41,422 nucleotides of DNA from Hyphomicrobiales bacterium (GTDB taxonomy: Bacteria; Pseudomonadota; Alphaproteobacteria; Rhizobiales; CAYWUX01). Where the stretch lies: assembly GCA_028279265.1 (NCBI GenBank), contig JANQOC010000717.1:1-41422 (forward strand), read 5' to 3'. The position numbers and the translations under genes were made by a program. Shown one piece after another: positions 30,413 through 36,977 of the stretch (position 1 is the stretch's first letter; every line of letters starts with the position of its first letter). Under the pieces are notes generated by a model. The model saw nothing but the letters and a program-made list of their open reading frames with translations, was not told where the DNA came from and searched no databases.

Positions 30413-31357
30413 ATGCCTAATCGTGCCATCGCCCTTTTGCTTTACCTTGGATCCCTGGGAATGCTGGGCGTTATCCTTCTTATTGAATATGGCTTCGGTC
30501 ATTCACTTGCCGAAGACGCCAAACAAGCCTGGCTGCATATGGGGATCGGGGTTTTCGGGCTCTTATCTATTTGGACATCCGGATCCTTAGTTGCTCATCC
30601 GGGCTGGGGATATAAGGCCGGCGGCGCTTTTGCGGGCATGTTTGCCCTGTTCTTCGCCGCCTTCACCTTCGTTAATATCGCCGGCTATTCCGCGTCTAAG
30701 CCCCTGCAAAGAAACGCGGCGGCTGAAAAGAATGTGGCTATCAAAAAGGAAAGCTTTGACAAACAGGTGGAATTCCGCGCCGGAACAACCCAGTGGATGA
30801 AACAGCAAACCATCCGGGGAAAGAACACCAACCGCGCCGACCGCCGCGCTGCCCTGAAAGCCATTCAGGAAATGGCAACATCTGGTCCCATAGCGGGTTA
30901 CAAGGTCACCGCCGAAGAGGCTATGCCGGACCCCCAAGCGGCCGCTGTGGCCATGATGTTTGGGGTTTCCATTGACTGGGCCAGGATGGGGATCTCGGGC
31001 TATGCGGCGATTGCAGCGATCCTCGCAGAGCTCTTTGGCGGGTTTTTCGCACCAATCCTATGGAGCCTCGACCGGTCTACCGTGAAAAAATCCCTTCGCG
31101 GCCAGGTCGTCGAAATCAAAAAGGCTATCTATACACCCCTACGCCTGGCACCCCCGGAACACCCGGTTAAGAAGTGGGGCAAGAAACTCCCCAAAGAACA
31201 GCACAATCTCACAAAGCTCTTCGATCAATATTCCGAAGAGGCCAAATTGCACAAATGGCCCATACCTCGGAAACCTGATTTCGCTATTCTGATTAAGGGA
31301 TGCGGGTTCATGAAAAACCCAAGGCGGAAGGGCTATTATATGCCGAAACCAACTTGA
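30413..31357 (+). CDS. Polytopic membrane protein with basic cytoplasmic C-terminal domain
   Basis: A 314-residue protein. Membrane segments are predicted at ~6-25, ~42-62 and ~69-92, then a charged coiled-coil-like stretch (~96-150), and a fourth hydrophobic region at ~180-218 (ISGYAAIAAILAELFGGFFAPILW). The last ~95 residues are basic and soluble and, with LTKLFDQYSEEAKLHKWPIP followed by GCGFMKNPRRKGYYM, resemble a winged-helix-like DNA-binding end. It stands just before the replication genes, so it might tether the replicating genome to the membrane. That role is inferred; no family name is recalled. Confidence 0.68.
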   Translation: MPNRAIALLLYLGSLGMLGVILLIEYGFGHSLAEDAKQAWLHMGIGVFGLLSIWTSGSLVAHPGWGYKAGGAFAGMFALFFAAFTFVNIAGYSASKPLQRNAAAEKNVAIKKESFDKQVEFRAGTTQWMKQQTIRGKNTNRADRRAALKAIQEMATSGPIAGYKVTAEEAMPDPQAAAVAMMFGVSIDWARMGISGYAAIAAILAELFGGFFAPILWSLDRSTVKKSLRGQVVEIKKAIYTPLRLAPPEHPVKKWGKKLPKEQHNLTKLFDQYSEEAKLHKWPIPRKPDFAILIKGCGFMKNPRRKGYYMPKPT

Positions 31358-31640
31358 CAAAGGAGAACCGGCGGTTCAGGGTAGAAGCCGCCGGCTGGAA
31401 AGGTATATCATAATGGGGCCAGACCGACGCGCGGATCGTGATACGCAAATCCCCAGCCTGGCTAACGGGCGATGTTCAAACCCGTGTTTTTTGATGGCTA
31501 AAGTGATTTGCACATTTGGTCAACAATTTATTTAGGAGAAACTTAGATAGTCAGGAAGACACCGAGAAGCCTTTTAAGTTTGGAGTAGGGCCTGGTTCGA
31601 TGTCTCCCTGTCGATCTTCAATAAAGGAAAGGTTAATATA
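31358..31640 (+). other. 283-base non-coding region before replication genes
   Basis: No supported gene. It holds a TTGACA at 31354-31359 without a good partner hexamer, a 7-bp hairpin (CCGGCGG 31368-31374 with CCGCCGG 31388-31394), a weak terminator-like ACGGG/CCCGT stem followed by GTTTTTT (31465-31492), and an AT-rich stretch (31500-31545) with TTGCAC that may be a promoter for the initiator gene. The ribosome site AAAGGAAAGG lies before the ATG at 31641. Confidence 0.5.
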
Positions 31641-32567
31641 ATGGGAACTCGCCCATATTTCAAATACTATCCTGAAGAATTCGACAGCGCCGTTCGAGCA
31701 TTGGGTCTGAGCTTCGAAATCCGCGGGGCTTACCAGGCTTTCATAAACTGGCAATGGCAGCTTGGTGGACCTGTTCCTTACGACCCCAAAAGATTTTCCT
31801 TTCAGACCGGTGTTCCCACCCGAACCTGCAAGCGGGTTTTGAAGATCCTGTTAGATTTTGGACTGATTCGCTTTGTCACCAATGACCACGTTGAAAATCC
31901 GAAGATGGCGGATATGATCCACAGTTATTTTCAGAAGGCGGAAATTATGAACCGCAACCGCCGAAAAAATAGAAACGTCAAACAAACGGCTGTTAAAGCG
32001 CCCGTTAAACGCGCGTTTAAAAACGATTCAGTTCCGAAAAACCCAATAAAAACAACGGATGAATTTTCAAATCAGGGGGACAAGTTAGAAGTTAGAAGTT
32101 ATAAATATAAAAACTATCTCCCTACTGAGGTAGAGACTCAGAAGGATGAGGGGGATAATTTAGATATTGAAAAATTTGAAGATGTATTCTATCAGGCCAT
32201 CAGTCCTGATCAGCCGATTGATCACAAAAACACCCCCCTAAACGGATCCTTCGAAACTATCGTGCGCTTTCATGAGCGCCATGGAAGCCTGACACCGAAC
32301 AGCGCCATCGCTGCGGTTCAGAAGTTGATGGACGATTATCCTCCCGAGATAATCAAACACGCCCACCGCCTGGCAATGTCGGACAACATCCGGAATAAAT
32401 ATCAATATTTCTCCAAAGTACTGGCCAATGAAACCGCGCCGGCGGATCCCGCCCTAGACAATCGTCCGGACTGGGTGAAGGAAAAAGAAAAACACGACGA
32501 GTTCATGAAAAAGACTTCACTGGGGACGCCCGGGATTTTTGAACAGATTGCTGCCCTAGACGATTGA
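31641..32567 (+). CDS. Replication initiator, DUF1376-like N-terminal domain
   Basis: A 308-residue protein. The first ~85 residues match DUF1376: PYFKYYPEEFDSAVRALGLSFEIRGAYQAFINWQWQLGGPVPYDPKRF, a winged-helix DNA-binding region of phage replisome organisers. A basic linker (~100-150) follows, then an acidic, helical C-terminal part that would contact helicase or loader. The gene behind it looks like a helicase loader, giving a lambda O/P-like pair. The linker-coding DNA holds a palindrome and AT-rich repeats, a candidate origin inside the gene. No polymerase or helicase is encoded, so the host replisome is probably recruited. Confidence 0.75.
   Translation: MGTRPYFKYYPEEFDSAVRALGLSFEIRGAYQAFINWQWQLGGPVPYDPKRFSFQTGVPTRTCKRVLKILLDFGLIRFVTNDHVENPKMADMIHSYFQKAEIMNRNRRKNRNVKQTAVKAPVKRAFKNDSVPKNPIKTTDEFSNQGDKLEVRSYKYKNYLPTEVETQKDEGDNLDIEKFEDVFYQAISPDQPIDHKNTPLNGSFETIVRFHERHGSLTPNSAIAAVQKLMDDYPPEIIKHAHRLAMSDNIRNKYQYFSKVLANETAPADPALDNRPDWVKEKEKHDEFMKKTSLGTPGIFEQIAALDD
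31996..32130. other. Candidate replication origin inside initiator gene
   Basis: This segment has GTTAAA repeats, the perfect 16-base palindrome TTAAACGCGCGTTTAA (32005-32020), then GTTAGAA twice followed by GTTATAA (32087-32107) and a run of A/T-rich sequence. It codes for the linker of the initiator. Lambda-type origins lie in the same place, with iterons next to an A/T-rich opening region. The function is inferred from layout only. Confidence 0.45.
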
Positions 32568-32595
32568 CACCCTCAGACCAAATCAGTTAATTCAA

Positions 32596-32608
32596 AACTT
32601 ATGGTTCA
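32596..32608 (+). promoter_or_regulatory. Operator-like 13-mer, copy 3
   Basis: AACTTATGGTTCA in plus orientation, 16 bases before the ATG at 32625, identical to the two copies on the minus strand. A consensus TTGACA lies at 32564-32569 but its -10 partner is poor (TTAATT, 17-base spacer). Confidence 0.62.
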
Positions 32609-32624
32609 TTAAAAAGGGGTCGTC

Positions 32625-33302
32625 ATGTTCGGGAAATACGAAAAACACAGCGTCGTTCGAAACTTCATGGATCCGGTTTCTCGCCATCGGCCATTCGAAA
32701 AGCGCCTTTCGGAAAAGCCGGCCGATTTTGAAAATTGGGTCGGGGACTATTGCGCAATCCTGGGGCATCACCAGCCAGAAACTTTGATGAAGGCGGCCGC
32801 CTTGGCTGTTCAGGCGACGACAAACCGCGCCTTCCCGACAATCCCCGAGGTTCAGAAGCATTGTGAAAGCGTCGTCGGCGTCGCCATCGACAAGGGGACC
32901 ATGAAGTTTGAAAATAAATGGTCCGATGAAAACCGCACTCCCGATGAAGACAAGCCCGGTCGGCATTTCGAAGCTGCAAGGTTAATGCAATCGGAGTTTG
33001 GCGAAGAGGCTCTTCGTCGCGGGGTTCATATGGGGCTTTACGATCTGTTTCGATATAATCCGCAGTTAATTCCAACGGAAGCGACCTTTCGGGAATTGGA
33101 AGAGCAAAAGGCCACGCATGAAGAGCAGCGCAAAACTGTTACTGACCCTCGAAATTGGACAGCCGCCGATCTGCAAGCTGCTTGCCTGGCCGCCTTGGAG
33201 GGAATGGACGCCGGCGCTGAGAAGGTCGCCCAGGTCATTCGCGGTGAACTAAAAGCCGGTGTTTTTGCTTATGGAAGGAATTATCGTGCGAACCAAGCTT
33301 GA
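32625..33302 (+). CDS. Probable replicative helicase loader
   Basis: A 225-residue, mostly helical protein. The N-terminal part (ENWVGDYCAILGHHQPETLMKAA, then FPTIPEVQKHCE) resembles loader proteins such as G39P and lambda P-like factors, which bind and open host DnaB, and it directly follows the initiator. No Walker motif is seen, so it is not a DnaC-type ATPase. GGGG occurs 9 bases before the ATG. Its 3' end overlaps the next gene. Confidence 0.62.
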   Translation: MFGKYEKHSVVRNFMDPVSRHRPFEKRLSEKPADFENWVGDYCAILGHHQPETLMKAAALAVQATTNRAFPTIPEVQKHCESVVGVAIDKGTMKFENKWSDENRTPDEDKPGRHFEAARLMQSEFGEEALRRGVHMGLYDLFRYNPQLIPTEATFRELEEQKATHEEQRKTVTDPRNWTAADLQAACLAALEGMDAGAEKVAQVIRGELKAGVFAYGRNYRANQA

Positions 33303-33459
33303 AGAGAAAGACCGGAAGAAAATCTTGGAACTTTATAAAAACGGTTATCACACCGCCATGATAGCCCGACGGTTTAATATTTCAGCGAACCATGTTCGCA
33401 AACTGGCAAGCAATGCGGGCGTTAGAGCAAGGCGGGTTCGTCAGACTGAGCCAGTTTAG
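33286..33459 (+). CDS. Small helix-turn-helix protein
   Basis: A 57-residue basic protein starting at a GTG with GGAAGGA six bases before it. Residues ~8-44 form a homeodomain-like helix-turn-helix (RKKILELYKNGYHTAMIARRFNISANHVRKLASNAGV), and the end is arginine-rich. Such small proteins regulate early genes or bind recombination sites. It overlaps the loader gene by 17 bases. Confidence 0.65.
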   Translation: MRTKLEEKDRKKILELYKNGYHTAMIARRFNISANHVRKLASNAGVRARRVRQTEPV

Positions 33460-33484
33460 TGTCTTAATCGAGGATTATGGGATT

Positions 33485-33676
33485 ATGACCGATATGGAAA
33501 AGCGGCTTTGCAGAGCATTGAAAATGGTTTTGCCGTTAGCCAAGAAAAATTTAAAACCCGAAACTTCTTACAGTGATAATCCTTACAAACATGAGGCAGA
33601 AGCTTGGGAGCTGTCGCGAAAAATCGAAATTGCAGAGGCGACGCTAAGGGACGCTGAAGCTCGTAATGAAGGATAA
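33485..33676 (+). CDS. 63-residue helical hypothetical protein
   Basis: A small charged helical protein (MTDMEKRLCRALKMVLPLAK, then WELSRKIEIAEATLRDAEAR). The ATG at 33485 is chosen over an upstream frame opening at 33392 that would overlap the previous gene. Joined to the next gene by a TAATG overlap. Function unknown. Confidence 0.58.
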   Translation: MTDMEKRLCRALKMVLPLAKKNLKPETSYSDNPYKHEAEAWELSRKIEIAEATLRDAEARNEG

Positions 33677-33822
33677 TGAGCATGAAAAATATAACTGAAC
33701 ATGCTTTTCATTTTTGTGGTTCGTGTCTCACCATGTTTTCTTTCAAAAAGAAGGGGAACAAAACTAGATACACAAGCTGCCCGTCATGCTTTGTCGTTCA
33801 TGAAATAAAGTATCTTAACTAG
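33676..33822 (+). CDS. 48-residue zinc-ribbon protein
   Basis: The frame from the ATG at 33676 gives MSMKNITEHAFHFCGSC and ends KYLN. Two CxxC pairs (C14/C17 and C35/C38) flanking a basic loop form a four-cysteine zinc ribbon. The third codon is also ATG, eight bases from the purine-rich GGA, and may be the true start. Zinc ribbons of this size bind nucleic acid or RNA polymerase; the target is unknown. Confidence 0.6.
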   Translation: MSMKNITEHAFHFCGSCLTMFSFKKKGNKTRYTSCPSCFVVHEIKYLN

Positions 33823-33835
33823 GGGATATGAGCCG

Positions 33836-34213
33836 ATGCCAAGATATTACAAAGATCACAAGCGCGGATACGATTTAGATTTGGAGCTTCCATTTCTTGA
33901 ATCTAATGGCGTCAAATACTGCCTCGGGTCGTCTGACTCATTCATCTTGGTTTGCATGGAATGCGGAGAAGAACATTTCCGTGAGCGTCCAGCAATCCCC
34001 GGTAATTGCTTTCAAGGCTGTGGACCTATGGTTCCATTGACATTCGATAATAGAGAACAGGCTCTTAAAATCTGGGAGCAAAATGGAGGCCGAATAACAA
34101 CGGTCCAAGAACGCAAGCAAATTAGATTGGACGATGAAGAACGCCGACCTTGGCACTGGCAATTTGGCGACAAGACGGAAGCGGATTTCCCGCTCGGATA
34201 TGTCAAAGAATAG
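33836..34213 (+). CDS. Cysteine-containing hypothetical protein
   Basis: A 125-residue protein with VCMECGEEHF and CFQGCGPMVP, likely a zinc-binding pair of CxxC knuckles in residues ~40-63, and a charged Trp-rich end. It is preceded by GGGATATGAGCCG, in which an out-of-frame ATGAGC stands between the ribosome site and the ATG. No family recognised; it joins the zinc-ribbon cluster. Confidence 0.65.
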   Translation: MPRYYKDHKRGYDLDLELPFLESNGVKYCLGSSDSFILVCMECGEEHFRERPAIPGNCFQGCGPMVPLTFDNREQALKIWEQNGGRITTVQERKQIRLDDEERRPWHWQFGDKTEADFPLGYVKE

Positions 34214-34232
34214 AAGCTCTTTATTGAAGGTT

Positions 34233-34433
34233 ATGAGCGCGATGGACTACGCAAAGAAATGGAACGACTTCAATGTCATCTACGATCTCAAAAAGACGGT
34301 CGTATATCCCAAAGGTATGGAGGCCGACACGTTGGAAAATGTTCTCAAAAAATGCGGGCACAAAATCGTTCCGATTGGTGAGCGTAAGTCATCTACAGAC
34401 TTTGAAACGATGCCTGAGAAGAAAGTGTTTTAA
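34233..34433 (+). CDS. 66-residue hypothetical protein
   Basis: A small mixed alpha/beta protein (MDYAKKWNDFNVIYDLKKTV from the second ATG, then ADTLENVLKKCGHKIVPIG). It starts at ATGAGCGCGATG after GAAGG; the ATG at 34242 is probably the real start because it has better spacing. The open frame further upstream overlaps the previous gene and is not needed. Function unknown. Confidence 0.55.
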   Translation: MSAMDYAKKWNDFNVIYDLKKTVVYPKGMEADTLENVLKKCGHKIVPIGERKSSTDFETMPEKKVF

Positions 34434-34442
34434 TAGAAAGAT

Positions 34443-34595
34443 ATGAGCATGAATAATCTACCTCTTGACGGACCTGTAAGCATTACAATTCGGCGCATCA
34501 AATGCCCAATTTGTAAAACCGTTCTTGATGTGGTCATTGACCCGACAGGACCGCCCGAAAAATGCAAAGTATGTGGGTCTGGACTAAATTTGTGA
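34443..34595 (+). CDS. 50-residue zinc-ribbon protein
   Basis: The frame from 34443 (ATGAGCATG start) contains CPIC (C21/C24) and CKVC (C41/C44), a complete four-cysteine zinc ribbon with a short acidic loop. The order resembles the ribbons of small RNA polymerase-binding or transcription factors. It is the second of three such tiny genes in this block. Confidence 0.6.
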   Translation: MSMNNLPLDGPVSITIRRIKCPICKTVLDVVIDPTGPPEKCKVCGSGLNL

Positions 34596-34644
34596 AAAAT
34601 AGATGCGGGTTATGAAAAACGGATTTTTATAGGGAATAAATATA

Positions 34645-35079
34645 ATGAGCAGATCAGGTTACGGAGACGATTGCGAGAATTGGGCGATCATATGCTGGCG
34701 CGGCGCTGTTGCTAGTGGCATTCGTGGAAAACGCGGTCAAGCATTCCTGAGAGAAATGCTGAAAGCCTTAGACGAACTTGAACAGCATGAACTCATCACC
34801 GACGATTTAGAGCGGGAGGGCAAAGTCTGCGCGTTGGGTGCGGTCGGCGTAAAACGCGGTTTAGATATGTCAAAGCTCGATCCGTACGAGTCAGACCAGA
34901 TTGCCGAGGCATTCGGTATCAGTCGCGCTCTGGCTTGCGAGATCGTCTATATGAACGACGAAGCTGGTTTGTATTGGAACCCTGATGAGACAGTTCGAAA
35001 CCGCAATCGATATGAGCGTATGCGCCGCTGGGTGATTGAGCATATCAACGGCGACCTGCCATCAACGGCAGTAACTTAA
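34645..35079 (+). CDS. Conserved phage hypothetical protein
   Basis: A 144-residue protein of a type I recognise as widespread in phages though uncharacterised: MSRSGYGDDCENWAIICWRGAVASGIRGKRGQAFLREMLKALDEL at the start, then GKVCALGAVGVKRGLDMSKLDP and IVYMNDEAG. It probably binds a small ligand or protein and is usually found among early or accessory genes. AGGGAATAAATATA lies before the ATG. No catalytic motif is visible. Confidence 0.75.
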   Translation: MSRSGYGDDCENWAIICWRGAVASGIRGKRGQAFLREMLKALDELEQHELITDDLEREGKVCALGAVGVKRGLDMSKLDPYESDQIAEAFGISRALACEIVYMNDEAGLYWNPDETVRNRNRYERMRRWVIEHINGDLPSTAVT

Positions 35080-35101
35080 TGGGTCATAAAAGGAAAAAGA
35101 A

Positions 35102-35437
35102 ATGACTGTTATGACGTCAGAAGACGAGCGATTGCAAATATGTGAAATCATCCAATCGCAACCGTTACGAGAAATTATCAAAGACAATAAAATAGTTGGA
35201 CCGTATCCCGATGCAGGTGGAACTGTGTTCGCCCTAAGAGATGCGGGGTTTGAAATTGAGAAAGCAAGCAACCTTTCACGTTTGCAGCAACAGAACACAG
35301 AACTAGCTGAGGCACTGGAAAAACTCGTTAAGGCCATCGACGATCCAGTGAACAATGACAATTTTATTGAGGATGTGTTTGAGGAAATAGAGAAGTCAAA
35401 TGCTGTTCTAGCAAAGGTCCGCGATCAAGGATTTTAA
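35102..35437 (+). CDS. Hypothetical protein with coiled coil
   Basis: A 111-residue acidic protein: an N-terminal region (QICEIIQSQPLREIIKDNKI), then a clear coiled coil at residues ~57-80 (SNLSRLQQQNTELAEALEKL), and a helical acidic end. AAAAGGAAAAAGA lies before the ATG. No family recognised; part of the plus-strand small-gene block. Confidence 0.62.
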   Translation: MTVMTSEDERLQICEIIQSQPLREIIKDNKIVGPYPDAGGTVFALRDAGFEIEKASNLSRLQQQNTELAEALEKLVKAIDDPVNNDNFIEDVFEEIEKSNAVLAKVRDQGF

Positions 35438-35446
35438 CAGGGAAAT

Positions 35447-35761
35447 ATGAGCATGAGCAAAAAAGACCAAGCGGAACCAACAGTTTCCGATATGGAAAAG
35501 GTTGAATTAATTTATAATTCCTTAACCAAATCACTTAATGACTGTAAAGCATCAGACAGTGAGTCATTGCTGGGGGCTTCTAGGTTTATCGCGGATCTGT
35601 TGTGTCTTATTGTTGAGCCCCATTCAGACGAAAATAGAGCAAAAATAATTAACTCGTTTGTTGAGTCGTCAAAGCAGCGTATCTACCAGAATTTCAATTA
35701 CCAGAAGGGGAAACCAGAAAATGACAATGCAGTCGAACGCGGCGATGAAGGCCAATCTTGA
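35447..35761 (+). CDS. Hypothetical helical protein
   Basis: A 104-residue acidic, helical protein (SDMEKVELIYNSLTKSLNDC, then LLGASRFIADLLCLIVEPHS). It starts with ATGAGCATGAGC after CAGGGAAAT, the same start pattern as several neighbours. It overlaps the next gene by 41 bases. No family recognised. Confidence 0.6.
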   Translation: MSMSKKDQAEPTVSDMEKVELIYNSLTKSLNDCKASDSESLLGASRFIADLLCLIVEPHSDENRAKIINSFVESSKQRIYQNFNYQKGKPENDNAVERGDEGQS

Positions 35762-36269
35762 AGATTACCTTCAGTCCGAAGAAGGTCCACCGCCGACAAT
35801 ACCCGCCAAGGGGCACAATCAGCCACCCCGGGACACCATACTGGACTGGCTGGTGCGTGAAGGCTATATCCCGAAAGAGGATCGGGAGTTTGCCCGGAAC
35901 TATGTCCGCTTTCTCGTTCACCGCAAGGATGTTCTCTCAAACGGTGATCATGACGCCACGGAAAGCCAGCCCTACCGTGAATGGTCCCTGGTTGATCAAT
36001 GGGTCCAGTCCATTATTCCCACACCCCAGTATGATGAAAACACATGGGGCCTTTGGGAACTCATCATTCAGGAAGAATGGGAGCGGATTACCGGTCGGCA
36101 GGGGCGATCTCAATTCCACAGATTTCGCCATCTGGCCGCGGACAACAATGTTTACTATGCCGAATACCAGGAACTTTTCGCTTCCGGTCAGGTACGAACA
36201 CTGATTTCCATGGCTCACACCCGGGCCAAGCGGGCGATGGCATTTGCGGAAAAGAAGAGGAGAAAATAG
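35721..36269 (+). CDS. Hypothetical protein upstream of terminase
   Basis: A 182-residue protein. The first ~40 residues are flexible (PTIPAKGHNQPPRD, a short motif seen near the start of phage proteins in alphaproteobacteria), followed by a helical domain with several Trp (LVDQWVQSIIPTPQYDENTW) and a basic end (HTRAKRAMAFAEKKRRK). The ATG at 35721 follows GAAGGGGAAACC. Its place before the terminase genes and its charge suggest a packaging or late-control role, which is inference. Confidence 0.65.
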   Translation: MTMQSNAAMKANLEDYLQSEEGPPPTIPAKGHNQPPRDTILDWLVREGYIPKEDREFARNYVRFLVHRKDVLSNGDHDATESQPYREWSLVDQWVQSIIPTPQYDENTWGLWELIIQEEWERITGRQGRSQFHRFRHLAADNNVYYAEYQELFASGQVRTLISMAHTRAKRAMAFAEKKRRK

Positions 36270-36272
36270 AAA

Positions 36273-36443
36273 ATGAAAAGTAAAAAGATAACACATACTC
36301 AGAAGTGCATTAATTGCGACAAGGTGTGGACGTCTACGGCATATGTTCCGTCAGGCAAAGGGAAAGTGGCTATAGGTGTCTTAAAATGTTGCTTAGAATG
36401 TGGAGGTCAGGTTGAGTCCCCTAAGCGAGCTGCGCAGGGATAG
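36273..36443 (+). CDS. 56-residue zinc-ribbon protein
   Basis: The ATG at 36273 follows AGAGGAGAAAATAGA. The frame contains KCINC (C12/C15) and CCLEC (a CC pair and C43), forming a four-cysteine zinc ribbon, and ends in a basic tail. It is the third tiny zinc-ribbon gene of this block and lies just before the terminase genes, so a role in late transcription could be considered. Confidence 0.6.
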   Translation: MKSKKITHTQKCINCDKVWTSTAYVPSGKGKVAIGVLKCCLECGGQVESPKRAAQG

Positions 36444-36470
36444 TTTTTACAATACGGAAAACTGCCAAAA

Positions 36471-36977
36471 ATGCCCAAAGCGGGAAAAACAGTCGCGAAG
36501 AACAGCAAAAGTAAAATGGGAAGGCCGGACAAGTATGATCCGGCCTTCTGTAATATCGTGAAAAATCTTTATCTCATGATCCCTAATATAAAAGTTGAGG
36601 AAGTTGCAGAACTACTTGGGATTAGCGTAAAGACATACTACAATTGGCAGGAAAAGTACTCAGCTTTTGAACAAAGCGTGAATGAAGGGAAGGTGGGGAC
36701 CGACCTAAAGGCCATAGAAAACCTAGCTGATATGGTCACGGGCTATGAAATAGTTGAAGTCCACATTAATAAAACAACCGGGGATGAAATCGAGGTTCGA
36801 CGGCAATCCAAGCCCGATCTGGCCGCGATCCGGTACTGGCTCAACAATCGGCGATCCGAGAATTGGCGGGAGCGTCGGGATAACAATGTGACCCATGATC
36901 TGGGGGATCCATTTAAGGAAATGATGGAGCGTGTCGCAGCAAGAAAAGGTCGCATCCCTGGAAGATCAGTTGAATGA
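36471..36977 (+). CDS. Terminase small subunit
   Basis: A 168-residue DNA-binding packaging protein. Residues ~20-75 hold a helix-turn-helix (KVEEVAELLGISVKTYYNWQEKYSAF), then a helical oligomerisation region (GTDLKAIENLADMVTGYE), and SKPDLAAIRYWLNNRRSENWRERR, a signature of phage small terminases. It recognises the packaging site and loads the large subunit, with which it overlaps by 47 bases. The ribosome site is weak (CGGAAAAC). Confidence 0.82.
   Translation: MPKAGKTVAKNSKSKMGRPDKYDPAFCNIVKNLYLMIPNIKVEEVAELLGISVKTYYNWQEKYSAFEQSVNEGKVGTDLKAIENLADMVTGYEIVEVHINKTTGDEIEVRRQSKPDLAAIRYWLNNRRSENWRERRDNNVTHDLGDPFKEMMERVAARKGRIPGRSVE

Noticed and set aside
20779..32608. T7-type phage promoters as explanation for the 13-mer
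   Set aside because: No single-subunit RNA polymerase gene is present, and two copies overlap sigma70-like promoters.
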